From positions 156,426 to 220,425 of the forward strand of contig NZ_DF977002.1 of NCBI RefSeq assembly GCF_001485475.2: a stretch of 64,000 nucleotides of DNA. Direction: 5' to 3'. Positions within the stretch are counted from its first letter, which is position 1. The number at the start of each line of letters is the position of its first letter. This stretch comes from Tepidanaerobacter syntrophicus (GTDB taxonomy: Bacteria; Bacillota; Thermosediminibacteria; Thermosediminibacterales; Tepidanaerobacteraceae). The notes under the pieces are model-generated. The model was given only the letters and a program-made list of their open reading frames with translations, was not told the origin of the DNA and searched no databases. Made by a program: the position numbers and the translations under genes. Shown here piece after piece: positions 25,819 to 35,125 of the stretch.

Positions 25819-27021
25819 TTAGTCTTCTATATTTGCAAGGGTATAAGCCAGTGCCAAATATCCCAATGTGCCTTCTTCCATCATATTGATATCTATGCTA
25901 TCTTCTGTTGTATGGCAAAGCCTTATTTCTGCCGGAGAATAACCGATACATTTTACGCCTTTTGCCGCATAATGACCGGTATCAGTAGCAAATTCCCAAG
26001 TTTTTGTTTTTATAGGGTGACCCGTAATCTTTTCTAATGTCTTCTTGCACAGCTGAACATAGGATTCTTCCGGGCTTACACTAAAAGGAGGTTCGCCTTG
26101 GTGTGCCATACCTTCAAAACCTGTATATGTTTTCAGTGGAAAATATAGGGATTTAAGGTCGACTGTAATACCTTCCATTTTACATCTGTCAATGACCTCT
26201 TGAATTTTAGCAAGGGCGACTTCCTCTGTGTCAACGCTGGATTGTCGATAATCTATGTATACTTTTAGTTCATTCGGTATGATATTGGTTCCCTTTTCCG
26301 AGGATTCGATATTGGTAACCGACATTGTGGAAGAACCGAATAATTCATCTTTACCCATTTCTACGGTTTTTAATTCCACAAGGAATTTACCAAGAAAGTC
26401 AAAGGGGTTTTTGCCCATATGGGGCATAGATGCATGACATGACTTGCCTGTTATGGTAACAACAGCACAGAATCTGCCCCGGCATCCTATCGCAAGATCG
26501 TTTTCTGTGGCTTCACCTACAATAGCATAGTCTGTAAGCTTAAAGTTATCCTTAGCTTGCATCATTGCGCCAAAACCTGCAATCTCCTCACATACGACAC
26601 CTGCAACGACTATATCACCCTTAGGCAGCAGCCCTGCCCGCTTAAGCATAATAGGAGCGTAAATCTGGATAGCAAAGGTCCCTTTGGTATCCGAAGCCCC
26701 TCTTCCCCATATCCTGCCTTCAGCAATTGTGCCGCTGTAGGGAGGATATTTCCATTTTGATATGTCACCTTCATCTACCACATCCAGATGGCAGTTGAGC
26801 ATGACAGAGCTTCCACCGCCGGTGCCTTTCACTGTCCCAAAGACATTTCCGTAAGTATCAACAACTACCTCATCGTAATCCAGATCTTGCATTTTTTTCA
26901 CTACATATTGAGCAAACTCACCTTCCTGTGTTGATTGGGAATTAATTTGTATCATCTCAGAAGCGGTTTTTATAATTTCATCTTTATATTGTTTTACCAG
27001 TGATTCGAATTTTTCCTTCAT
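25819..27021 (-). CDS. M20-family metallohydrolase (YgeY-like)
   Basis: A 400-residue zinc hydrolase of the ArgE/DapE/carboxypeptidase G2 superfamily. Metal-site motifs in order are LNCHLDVVDEG, GRGASDTKG, the general base in VCEEIAGFG, GEATEND and the C-terminal DTGHYAAKG with CHTTEDSI. A dimerisation lid domain interrupts the core at about 185-300. It resembles YgeY-type enzymes of purine or selenium-linked catabolism, but the neighbours (lyase and carrier) point to hydrolysis of an acylated amino acid or dipeptide. It starts 39 bases after the lyase gene. Confidence 0.88.
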   Translation of the reverse strand: MKEKFESLVKQYKDEIIKTASEMIQINSQSTQEGEFAQYVVKKMQDLDYDEVVVDTYGNVFGTVKGTGGGSSVMLNCHLDVVDEGDISKWKYPPYSGTIAEGRIWGRGASDTKGTFAIQIYAPIMLKRAGLLPKGDIVVAGVVCEEIAGFGAMMQAKDNFKLTDYAIVGEATENDLAIGCRGRFCAVVTITGKSCHASMPHMGKNPFDFLGKFLVELKTVEMGKDELFGSSTMSVTNIESSEKGTNIIPNELKVYIDYRQSSVDTEEVALAKIQEVIDRCKMEGITVDLKSLYFPLKTYTGFEGMAHQGEPPFSVSPEESYVQLCKKTLEKITGHPIKTKTWEFATDTGHYAAKGVKCIGYSPAEIRLCHTTEDSIDINMMEEGTLGYLALAYTLANIED

Positions 27022-27060
27022 CGCACGCCACTCCTTTACTTATTTAATATCAAGATTATA

Positions 27061-28236
27061 TCATATCTTTTCAAATGCCTTATTAAATTCTTCGATTATA
27101 TCTTCTATTTCTTCAAGACCCACAGAAATTCTAAGTAGGCTATCGGATATTCCTGCATCTTGCCGTTCTTTGCGGCTCATAGACCGGTGGGATGTTTTGG
27201 CAGGGTAGGACATTGTAGTTGTCACTCCTGCAAGGCTGGGAACCAGTTTTACTTTTTCAAGGCTGTCTATGAATTTGCATGCCTCTTCTTCTTCGCCTAC
27301 CAAATCCACGCTCATCATACCGCCAAAAAGCCCGTTATAAAATATTTCCTCTGCTATATTTTTTGAAGGTGATGATGCAAGTCCCGGATAATATACTTTT
27401 TTGACCTTTTTGTGATTTTCCAGGTATTCCGCAAGCTTCATGGCATTTTGACTGTGCTGGCGCATCCTAAGTTCTAAGGTTCTAAGACTTCTTGTTATAA
27501 GCCAAGCATCAAACGGGCTCATTGTAGGACCGTAAATTGCACCGACATGTCTTATGTTTTCAATAGTTTCTTTATCAGAAACCACACCCCCGCCTATAAC
27601 GTCACTATGGCCGCCCATATATTTAGTCAAACTGTAAACCACTATATCTGCTCCAAGTTTTAGCGGCTGGCATACTACCGGTGTTGCAAAAGTATTGTCT
27701 ACTATTAATTTTGCATTATGCTGGTGGGCAATTTTTGCTATTTTTCGTATGTCTGCAACTTCCATGAGCGGATTAGAGATAGTTTCCATATAAACAACTT
27801 TTGTATTAGGTTTAAAATATGGTTCAATGTCATCCTTATTAAAATCCAAAAACGTAACTTCCACATTAAATTTCTTCAGTTCTTCCGTCAAAAGCTCCCA
27901 TGTCCCGCCATACAAGACATTACTCGATATAATATGATCTTGGGATTTTATGTTCGCAAGCAGCGACATAGAAATTGCGCCCATTCCGGAAGAATAGACC
28001 AGTGCGTCTTCTCCTTCATCTATAGTAGCTAAAATCTCTTCCAAGCTATCATGGTTGGGATTTCCCATGCGAGAATACACATATCCGGGAGTGCCTTCAT
28101 ATACTTCATCTAATTCTTCAACACTATCAAAAGAAAAAACCGAACTCATATAAATAGGCGGAACCTTGGGAGCAGATACTGAAGGCATAACTTTCTCTCC
28201 TGTATGAGTTAATTTAGTCATATATTTTTTATTCAT
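27061..28236 (-). CDS. Cys/Met metabolism PLP enzyme, methionine gamma-lyase type
   Basis: A 391-residue trans-sulfuration-family PLP enzyme. The PLP lysine is in [18 protein letters not shown], and [12 protein letters not shown] and VDNTFATPV are family features. Characterised methionine gamma-lyases have Cys at the LYGCT position; here it is LYGGT, as in cystathionine gamma-synthase or gamma-lyase, so the reaction (methionine, homocysteine or cystathionine cleavage) is not settled. Catabolic context (sigma-54 activator, hydrolase and carrier) favours a lyase. It overlaps the activator stop by eight bases. Confidence 0.88.
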   Translation of the reverse strand: MNKKYMTKLTHTGEKVMPSVSAPKVPPIYMSSVFSFDSVEELDEVYEGTPGYVYSRMGNPNHDSLEEILATIDEGEDALVYSSGMGAISMSLLANIKSQDHIISSNVLYGGTWELLTEELKKFNVEVTFLDFNKDDIEPYFKPNTKVVYMETISNPLMEVADIRKIAKIAHQHNAKLIVDNTFATPVVCQPLKLGADIVVYSLTKYMGGHSDVIGGGVVSDKETIENIRHVGAIYGPTMSPFDAWLITRSLRTLELRMRQHSQNAMKLAEYLENHKKVKKVYYPGLASSPSKNIAEEIFYNGLFGGMMSVDLVGEEEEACKFIDSLEKVKLVPSLAGVTTTMSYPAKTSHRSMSRKERQDAGISDSLLRISVGLEEIEDIIEEFNKAFEKI

Positions 28237-29797
28237 TTTGAAACCTCCATTCGGAATTTTTTATTCCGTATTTTTTAATTCTGTTGATAAGCATAGTATG
28301 AGTAACCTGCAATGTTCTTGCAGCTTCCCGTATGCTGCTGCTATGCTTTAATGTGTTTAAAATAATATTCCTTTCCACTTCATCAAGTGTACTTTTAAGA
28401 GACATTGATTCATTGATTTGATTTTGAACAGACAAATTATTTAACACTATATCTTCTGCATCAATTTCATTTCCTTTTGTAAACGCTATTGCTCTCTCTA
28501 AGACATTTTGAAGTTCTCTTACGTTCCCCGGCCAATTATACGCCAGGAGCTTTTTTAAAGCTTGAGGCGCAATGCCGTTAATCTTTTTACCGTACTTTCC
28601 GCTATAAATCTTTATAAAGTGTTCTATTAGCTCATTGATATCCTCCCTCCTTTCTCTAAGCGGCGGCACAGTTAAAGAAAATGTATTTATTCTGTATAAC
28701 AGGTCAAGGCGAAACTGACCGTCCTCTACCATTTTATATAGGTTTTTATTGGTTGCTGTTATAACTTTTACGTTTATATTTTCAAAGGTATTGCTCCCGA
28801 CTTTTCTTATTTTGCTCTCTTGAAGCACACGAAGTAATTTTGCTTGCAAATGCGGCGGCATTTCGCCTATCTCATCTAAAAAAATCGTGCCTCCATTAGC
28901 TATTTCAAATATCCCTGTTTTACCATGTTTTTTTGCTCCTGTAAAAGCGCCTTCTTCATATCCAAAAAGTTCACTTTCGAGCAACTGATCCGGTACAGCT
29001 GCGCAATTAACAGGTATAAAAGGCTTTGACGATCTTAAACTTGCGTTATGTATTGCTCGTGCAAAAAGTTCTTTTCCTGTTCCGCTTTCGCCAAGAATCA
29101 GTACAGGAGAATCAGATTGAGAAAATACTTTGGCCTGTTCAATTACTTGATGATGTTTTGCACTACTGCCGATAATGTCATCGAACGTAATCGGGTTATC
29201 ATACCTTTTAAGATTTATAATCTCACTAATTTTTCCTGAATCCTGCATTGTAAATATGTAACCAAAAACTGCGCCTTCCTCGGTTTTTAAACCATAAATA
29301 TCCATTAGATAGGATTTATTCTTTAATCTTATCTCAATATTTTCAATATCATCGTAAAATGACAAATCCGAACCTATATAGCTACTTAAGCTTTTTCTTG
29401 GAATAAAGTCCCATATACTTTTGTCTATGGCGCCGTGTTCATCTGTCATTAAGATAGTTTTTGCCGCAAATTTATTAATATACTTTATCTTTTTTTCTTT
29501 ATCAAGCAATAAAATACCATAGGGGAGTAAGTCTAAAATGGCTTTCTTCTCAATTTCTCTTTTTTCAAAATCAATCAAATCAATTTCTGTAACGCTTTTT
29601 ACTCCCGGTATCTCTAATATCTCCGATTTTATAGTTTTCCAAAGGTTAGAATCTATTTTGGGAAGCTTTATGTAAACTACATAGGTGTATACCTCCATCC
29701 ATGTAACACTTAATTCGTATTTCACCAAAACCGAAAGGATATCATACGTCATATATGGCCGATCGATGGTTTCAATTTTAATTCTCGTTGTTTGCAT
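28229..29797 (-). CDS. TyrR-like sigma-54-dependent activator (ACT-PAS-AAA+-HTH)
   Basis: A 522-residue enhancer-binding protein. An ACT-type region (about 1-80; [22 protein letters not shown]) precedes PAS (about 80-190), AAA+ (about 205-440; [37 protein letters not shown]) and a C-terminal HTH ([22 protein letters not shown]). The order is that of TyrR, which senses aromatic amino acids. I start at ATG 29797, with GAGGTG 8 bases upstream; the longer frame to 29860 lacks a site. It is the first gene of the operon and has a sigma-54 promoter at 29821-29836, implying autoregulation. Confidence 0.93.
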   Translation of the reverse strand: MQTTRIKIETIDRPYMTYDILSVLVKYELSVTWMEVYTYVVYIKLPKIDSNLWKTIKSEILEIPGVKSVTEIDLIDFEKREIEKKAILDLLPYGILLLDKEKKIKYINKFAAKTILMTDEHGAIDKSIWDFIPRKSLSSYIGSDLSFYDDIENIEIRLKNKSYLMDIYGLKTEEGAVFGYIFTMQDSGKISEIINLKRYDNPITFDDIIGSSAKHHQVIEQAKVFSQSDSPVLILGESGTGKELFARAIHNASLRSSKPFIPVNCAAVPDQLLESELFGYEEGAFTGAKKHGKTGIFEIANGGTIFLDEIGEMPPHLQAKLLRVLQESKIRKVGSNTFENINVKVITATNKNLYKMVEDGQFRLDLLYRINTFSLTVPPLRERREDINELIEHFIKIYSGKYGKKINGIAPQALKKLLAYNWPGNVRELQNVLERAIAFTKGNEIDAEDIVLNNLSVQNQINESMSLKSTLDEVERNIILNTLKHSSSIREAARTLQVTHTMLINRIKKYGIKNSEWRFQNE

Positions 29798-29820
29798 GTA
29801 ATTCACCTCATTTTGATATA

Positions 29821-29836
29821 TGCAAAATTTATGCCA
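29821..29836 (-). promoter_or_regulatory. Sigma-54 promoter of the TyrR-like operon
   Basis: Minus strand TGGCATA-AATT-TTGCA, with exact -24 GG and -12 GC spacing. The implied leader before ATG 29797 is short (about 13 bases). Upstream, a near-palindrome ATGGAA-N8-TTCCAT at about 29877-29896 and a similar AATTTATGCCATT element may be activator sites. Confidence 0.75.
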
Positions 29837-30101
29837 TTCCTTAAAACATCGAAATGGCACAAATATATAATAATATATGGAACAAATTTATTCCATTAAT
29901 ATTTTACTGAACTTCTATTAATGACAGCCTCCGGTTTAAACTCATTACATCGGAACAAATTCGAACCACTTTACTTATGACTTCTGTATATCGTTTTTTA
30001 TCTCCGCCTCCTATTTATTTTTTCTTTAAGGAGCAATGACTTTACCTCAATCTTATGATAATATTATAGTGATTGTAAAGCCCTATTTTCTCGGAGGTGT
30101 C

Positions 30102-30857
30102 ATGGTTTTGAGCGGCAGCAACATGCTTGAAAAAGAATATCGCATTCATTATTACGAAGCAGATGTCAAGGGAAGGATTTTAATTACTAGCTTGATGAGA
30201 TATTTCGATGATATTGCAACACAGCAAAGCCGAGAACTGGGAGTCGGCATAAGTTATCTTAAAGAGCATAATGTAGCCTGGATGCTATATCGATGGGATA
30301 TTAAAATAAATAAATATCCAAGATACGGAGAAACTATTAAGGTCAGAACCGCCCCTTACTCTTTTAGAAAATTTTACGCCTACCGCTGGTTTGATGTCCT
30401 AAATAAGGATGGGGAAAGGCTGGTAACGGCTAATTCTGTCTGGCTTTTTGTAGATAAAGACAAAAGGCGCCCTCTTAAAATTCCCGATGTGATGTATGAA
30501 GCTTATCAGGTAACTTCTGATGAGCCTCTGGAAATCGGGGAAATAACGGAGCTTTCCTCCTGTGATATAGAAAAAAAGTTTCAGGTAAGATACAGTGACA
30601 TAGACACCAATAGCCATGTAAATAATGTAGTATATGTCACATGGGCATTAGAGGCTTTGCCTTATGATATAATTTCAAACTATGAACTTAGAAATTTAAA
30701 GGTTACATATAAGCAGGAAACAACCTATGGCATGATTATAAGATCTCAATGTCAGGTTATCAAAAATGATGACCACGTTACTACAAGGCACAACATATTA
30801 AGCGAAGAAGGAAAACAGCTTTGCCTTTTAGAAGGCAGATGGATTAAAAATAGCTAG
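30102..30857 (+). CDS. Acyl-ACP thioesterase
   Basis: A 251-residue double hot-dog protein of the FatA/FatB-like bacterial acyl-ACP thioesterase family; it frees fatty acids from acyl carrier protein in the cytoplasm. Typical parts are HYYEADVKGRILITSLMRYFDDIATQQS, then AWMLYRWDIKI, and in the second hot dog RYSDIDTNSHVNNVVYVTWALEALP, which contains the conserved Asn/His. I choose ATG 30102 (after GGAGGTG); the open frame to 30036 has no site. The regulator gene starts 15 bases downstream. Confidence 0.88.
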   Translation: MVLSGSNMLEKEYRIHYYEADVKGRILITSLMRYFDDIATQQSRELGVGISYLKEHNVAWMLYRWDIKINKYPRYGETIKVRTAPYSFRKFYAYRWFDVLNKDGERLVTANSVWLFVDKDKRRPLKIPDVMYEAYQVTSDEPLEIGEITELSSCDIEKKFQVRYSDIDTNSHVNNVVYVTWALEALPYDIISNYELRNLKVTYKQETTYGMIIRSQCQVIKNDDHVTTRHNILSEEGKQLCLLEGRWIKNS

Positions 30858-30872
30858 AAAGGAATATATGGA

Positions 30873-31568
30873 ATGGACTTTACACCAATTAGAGTGCAAA
30901 AAGTATATGAAGATATAATAGAGCAATTTAAAAATATGATATACAACGGACAACTTAAAAAAGGAGACAAGCTCCCGCCGGAAAGAGAGCTCTGTCAGAT
31001 ATTAGGCGTCAGCAGGGCGTCTATGCGTGAGGCTTTAAGGGCAATGGAAGTAATGGGTATAGTTGACAGTAGGCCCGGTGAAGGCACATACATTGTAAAT
31101 GAGATTACCTCCTCAATATTCAAGCCTCTCTCACTTATTATAGCCTTAGAAAAAAATCAGGACGACTTTATTGAATTAAGAAAGATATTAGAAAGCGCCT
31201 GCGCGAAAAAAGCGGCAGAAATGCGTACAGATGAAGACCTTGAAAAAATGCAGTCGCAAATAAAGATTATGATGGAAAGCGATAATGAAAGCGAGCGAGC
31301 CGAAGCAGATAAAAAGCTGCACAGGATTATAAGCGAAGCCACCGGCAACAAACTACTTATAGATATGGTAGAGGTAATAGCCGATGGCATAGAGGCGTAT
31401 ATAAAAGATGCGAGAAAAAAACTTATGCAGGATCCCGGCAATGCAGACGCACTGCTTCAGCAGCATATCGCCATATATAACCACATAAAAAACAAAGACG
31501 GACAAGCTGCCGCCAAAGAAATGGAAATACACATAGATTTTGTGGAAGAAAAATTAAAGAGCTTGTGA
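30873..31568 (+). CDS. GntR/FadR-family regulator of lactate utilisation (LldR-like)
   Basis: A 231-residue FadR-subfamily repressor. The winged helix has GQLKKGDKLPPERELCQILGVSRASMREALRAMEVMGIV, and the FCD sensor domain (about 95-225) carries the ligand and metal residues in FIELRKILESA and DKKLHRIISEATGN. LldR/LutR proteins release DNA on binding lactate. The lactate permease operon begins 127 bases downstream, and a GGTC-T-GACC palindrome overlaps its promoter. The pairing with lactate is inferred from that context. Confidence 0.88.
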   Translation: MDFTPIRVQKVYEDIIEQFKNMIYNGQLKKGDKLPPERELCQILGVSRASMREALRAMEVMGIVDSRPGEGTYIVNEITSSIFKPLSLIIALEKNQDDFIELRKILESACAKKAAEMRTDEDLEKMQSQIKIMMESDNESERAEADKKLHRIISEATGNKLLIDMVEVIADGIEAYIKDARKKLMQDPGNADALLQQHIAIYNHIKNKDGQAAAKEMEIHIDFVEEKLKSL

Positions 31569-31599
31569 AATATTTGTCAAAATATTTTTTATTTTCCTC

Positions 31600-31628
31600 T
31601 TGCGGTCTGACCAGTATAATAGTATAAT
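31600..31628 (+). promoter_or_regulatory. Promoter and GntR operator of the lactate operon
   Basis: TTGCGG (31600-31605), 17 bases, TATAAT (31623-31628). The perfect palindrome GGTCTGACC (31604-31612) overlaps the -35 end and spacer and fits the FadR-family GT-N-AC pattern; repressor bound there would block RNA polymerase. Confidence 0.75.
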
Positions 31629-31694
31629 ATAATTAAGCTAAATAGTAAGAAATGTTTATATAGGCTAAAATATTTTGACAGGAGGTTTTAAAAA

Positions 31695-33272
31695 ATGTGG
31701 GAGCCTGTAACGTCTCCTTTTGCAAGCCTTTTTATTTCAAGCCTAGTAGCTTTTCTTCCCCTTTTATTTTTACTGTTGGGCCTTGGCTGGTTAAAACTCC
31801 CTTCTTACAAGGTGTGTTTTACTTCACTTGTCCTAACTGCAATCATCGCACTTACCGCATGGAAAATGCCGGGTGTCTTTGTGCTGCAGTCTGTAGTTGA
31901 AGGAGTTCTTACCGGTTTTTGGCCAATACTATGGGTTATCATCGCAGCTATGTATACATACAATGTTACTGTGGCAACTGGCGGTATGGACACTATTAAA
32001 TCAACCCTGGCTAAAATATCTCCCGACAGAAGAATCCAAGCACTGATACTTGCTTTCTCCTTTGGAGGTTTTCTCGAAGCTGCCGCAGGTTTCGGCACGG
32101 CAGTTGCAATACCTGCAAGTCTTTTGGCGGGTATAGGCTTTAATCCGATTTTTGCAGCAATAATTTGCCTTGTCGCAAACACAGTGCCGGTAGCTTTCGG
32201 CGGTGTAGGCATACCGGTTATAACTCTTGCCCAGGTAGCAGAACTGGACCTTTTAGCTGTTACGGCAAGCATTGCATACCAACTTATTATTTTCATTATC
32301 ATCCTTCCCTTCGTGCTTGTCCTCTTGCTTACAAAATCTTTTAAAAGTTTAAAGGATGTATTAGGCGCATGCTTAGTAAGCGGCGTACTTTTTGCCCTTT
32401 TCCAAACCATCACTGCAGTATATATCGGACCTGAAGTAGCAGCCATCATTGGCTCACTTGCATCCTTGGTAGGTACAATAATATATGTCAGAATATTTCC
32501 ACTTAAAAATATATGGCTTTTCCCCGGTGAAAGCCAGGCAACAAATAAAGCAAATATCGCAATTAACTCAGATAAAGAAATAGGCCTTGCCGCTGCATGG
32601 ATGCCTTATATTATCCTTTTTATACTGATTATGAGCATAAACCTTGTGCCATCACTAAAATTTTTAGGAAAGGCACCCTTCGCATCCAGCCTACAGCTTT
32701 ACTTTGGACCCGGCGGCAAACCCGCTACTTTCCAGTGGCTTACAACACCGGGCACTCTGATGTTAATATCAGCTATCATAGGAGGTTTGGTACAAAAAGC
32801 AAGCCTTGAGCAGCTATTTTCCATATTCCTGCGCACGATTAAACAGCTTTTGCCTACTATCGGCACAGTACTTTCGATAGTATCCATGGCTAAAATAATG
32901 GGATACAGCGGTATGATTTCCAGTGTAGCAATAGCCCTGGCAAACGCCGCAGGACCCATATATCCCTTCGTTGCGCCAATGATAGGAGCGCTTGGTACAT
33001 TTGTAACCGGAAGCGACACCTCATCTAATATACTCTTTGGAGCGCTGCAAAAACAGGTTGCGCTGCAGATAGGCAAAGACCCTGTTTGGATTGCGGCAGC
33101 TAATGCCACCGGAGCTTCAGCCGGTAAGATGATATCCCCTCAGAGCATAGCCATAGCAGCTTCAGCTACGGGTCTTGAAAAGCACGAAGGGCAGATACTC
33201 AATTCTACTCTTTTATACTGCCTGATATATGCACTTTTACTGGGTGCAGAAGTTTTCATAGTCAGCTTATAG
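31695..33272 (+). CDS. lctP: L-lactate permease
   Basis: A 525-residue LctP/LldP-family transporter with about 12-14 membrane segments; it imports lactate with protons. Recognisable parts are the opening LISSLVAFLPLLFLLLGLGWL (FISSLVAFL here), GGFLEAAAGFGTAVAIPASLL, and the late TGSDTSSNILFGALQ and ATGASAGKMISPQSIAIA. The ribosome site is GGAGG. It leads the operon lctP-etfB-etfA-lactate dehydrogenase. Confidence 0.95.
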   Translation: MWEPVTSPFASLFISSLVAFLPLLFLLLGLGWLKLPSYKVCFTSLVLTAIIALTAWKMPGVFVLQSVVEGVLTGFWPILWVIIAAMYTYNVTVATGGMDTIKSTLAKISPDRRIQALILAFSFGGFLEAAAGFGTAVAIPASLLAGIGFNPIFAAIICLVANTVPVAFGGVGIPVITLAQVAELDLLAVTASIAYQLIIFIIILPFVLVLLLTKSFKSLKDVLGACLVSGVLFALFQTITAVYIGPEVAAIIGSLASLVGTIIYVRIFPLKNIWLFPGESQATNKANIAINSDKEIGLAAAWMPYIILFILIMSINLVPSLKFLGKAPFASSLQLYFGPGGKPATFQWLTTPGTLMLISAIIGGLVQKASLEQLFSIFLRTIKQLLPTIGTVLSIVSMAKIMGYSGMISSVAIALANAAGPIYPFVAPMIGALGTFVTGSDTSSNILFGALQKQVALQIGKDPVWIAAANATGASAGKMISPQSIAIAASATGLEKHEGQILNSTLLYCLIYALLLGAEVFIVSL

Positions 33273-33317
33273 CAAAAGAAAGTTTAAATAAATAATTAAT
33301 TTGGGAGGAGAAACCTT

Positions 33318-34112
33318 ATGAGAATAATCATACCAATCAAGCAGGTTCCTGAAACCAGCAATGTTAAAATGGATCCCGAAACCGGCACAATGGTTCGGGA
33401 GGGTGTGGAAAGCATAATAAATCCTTTAGACCTTTATTCAATAGAAACAGGTATAAGGTTAAAGGAAAAATACGGCGGCGAGATTATTGTAGTTTCCATG
33501 GGACCTAAAAAAGCCGAGGAAGCTTTGAAAGAAGCTATTGCAATGGGCTGTGACGATGGAGTGCTGCTTACAGACAGATTTTTTGCAGGCTCAGATACCT
33601 TTGCAACCTCTTACACGATTTCTAAGGCAATAGAAAAATTAAAACCTTTTGATTTGATTTTATGCGGCGAAAGAGCAACAGACGGCGACACCGCTCAAGT
33701 AGGGCCCGGTATTGCTTCTCTTTTAGGTCTGCCTCTTTCAACATTTACCAGCAAAGTAGAGGTAGAAGATGGCCATATAATAGCCAACAGACTTATAGAA
33801 GGCGGTTATGAAGTCTTAAATCTGCCGATGCCTGCTTTGGTAACTGTAGTCAAAGAAATAGCAGATCCGCGGCTTCCTACACTTACAGGGAAACTTAAAG
33901 CTAAAAAGCTGGAAATAAAGCAGTGGACAGCAAAGGATATCGAAGCTAACCCGGAAAGCTTGGGGCTTAAAGGCTCTCCTACAAGGGTAGTCAAGACATT
34001 TAGTCCTAAGGTAACACGAGAGGGTAAGGTTATAGAAGTAAAAGACGAAAATAGCCTTAATCAGGCTTTAGATGAAATACTAGAACTTCTCAAAGAGAAG
34101 GCAGTAATATAA
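33318..34112 (+). CDS. etfB: Electron transfer flavoprotein subunit beta (LctB-like)
   Basis: A 264-residue EtfB. The opening IKQVPETSNVKMDPETGTMVREG and the GERATDGDTAQVGPGIASLLGLP loop are those of anaerobic, NAD-linked Etf proteins in which EtfB holds the FAD that interacts with NAD. With EtfA and the FAD lactate dehydrogenase downstream it matches the Acetobacterium woodii lctBCD order, where lactate oxidation by NAD is driven by co-oxidation of ferredoxin. Spacing to etfA is 14 bases. Confidence 0.93.
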   Translation: MRIIIPIKQVPETSNVKMDPETGTMVREGVESIINPLDLYSIETGIRLKEKYGGEIIVVSMGPKKAEEALKEAIAMGCDDGVLLTDRFFAGSDTFATSYTISKAIEKLKPFDLILCGERATDGDTAQVGPGIASLLGLPLSTFTSKVEVEDGHIIANRLIEGGYEVLNLPMPALVTVVKEIADPRLPTLTGKLKAKKLEIKQWTAKDIEANPESLGLKGSPTRVVKTFSPKVTREGKVIEVKDENSLNQALDEILELLKEKAVI

Positions 34113-34126
34113 GGGAGGGAATAGAT

Positions 34127-35125
34127 TTGAAGGAAATATGGATATATGCCGAGGCAAGAGGCGGACGGGTAAATGAAGTTGCCCACGAACTGCTCACAAG
34201 GGCTCTAGATTTAAAGGAAAAGTTGGATAACTCGATAGTATCGGCTGTCTTAATCGGCCATGATATACCTGATGAGGATAAACAGGAGCTGATTCAAAGA
34301 GGAGCGGATAAGCTGTACTATGTAGATGACCCTAAGCTTAAAGATTTTTTAGTGGAACCTTATTCAAAAGTGCTCATCCAGCTTGTAAAAGAATACACAC
34401 CTGAAATCATCATCGCGCCTGCTACCACTCAAGGACGCACACTTATGCCTTACACCGCTGTAAGGTTAAGAACAGGACTTACTGCTGATTGCACCGGCCT
34501 TGATATCGATGAAGAAGGAAATTTACTCCAGACAAGACCTGCCATAGGCGGCAATATTATGGCAACCATAAAGACAGCTACACGGCCTCAAATGTCGACA
34601 GTAAGACCTCACTCTACCAGACCTGCGCCTATTATGGATGGGCAAAGGCAGGGCGAGATAATAAATATAAAGATTCAGCTTACTCAAGAGGACCTTCCAA
34701 CAGCAAGACTGGACTTTATAAAAGATGAGACGCAAGGCGGCACTATACAAGATGCTGATGTTATCGTATCCGGAGGCAGGGGCGTAGGCAAAGCAGATAA
34801 CTTTAAGATAGTCTACAAGCTGGCAGAACTTTTGGGCGGTGCGGTAGGAGGCTCTAGAGATGTGGTAGACAGAGGATGGATAGGGTATCCTCACCAAGTA
34901 GGTTTAAGCGGTAAGACAGTAAATCCAAAACTTTATATAGCTCTCGGTATATCCGGGGCGATACAACATCTGGCAGGTATGCAGACATCCGACACAATAA
35001 TAGCTGTCAACAAAGATCCTGATGCCCAGATATTTAGAGTATCTGATTTAGGTATTGTAGCAGATGTAACCGAATTAGTGCCTGCACTTATAGAAAAGCT
35101 GGAGGTGGCAAAAAGTGAAGTATAA
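34127..35125 (+). CDS. etfA: Electron transfer flavoprotein subunit alpha (LctC-like)
   Basis: A 332-residue EtfA. The C-terminal FAD domain shows GGRGVGKADNFKIVYKLAEL, GGSRDVVDRGWIGYPHQVGLSG and ALGISGAIQHLAGM. It starts at a TTG (MKEIWIYAEARGG). Unlike some clostridial bifurcating EtfA proteins it has no N-terminal ferredoxin-like domain with CxxC clusters. It overlaps the next gene by 11 bases. Confidence 0.93.
   Translation: MKEIWIYAEARGGRVNEVAHELLTRALDLKEKLDNSIVSAVLIGHDIPDEDKQELIQRGADKLYYVDDPKLKDFLVEPYSKVLIQLVKEYTPEIIIAPATTQGRTLMPYTAVRLRTGLTADCTGLDIDEEGNLLQTRPAIGGNIMATIKTATRPQMSTVRPHSTRPAPIMDGQRQGEIINIKIQLTQEDLPTARLDFIKDETQGGTIQDADVIVSGGRGVGKADNFKIVYKLAELLGGAVGGSRDVVDRGWIGYPHQVGLSGKTVNPKLYIALGISGAIQHLAGMQTSDTIIAVNKDPDAQIFRVSDLGIVADVTELVPALIEKLEVAKSEV

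Noticed and set aside
27061-28236. Confident naming as methionine gamma-lyase (megL)
   Set aside because: The active-site Cys typical of characterised enzymes is Gly here, so only the family is claimed.
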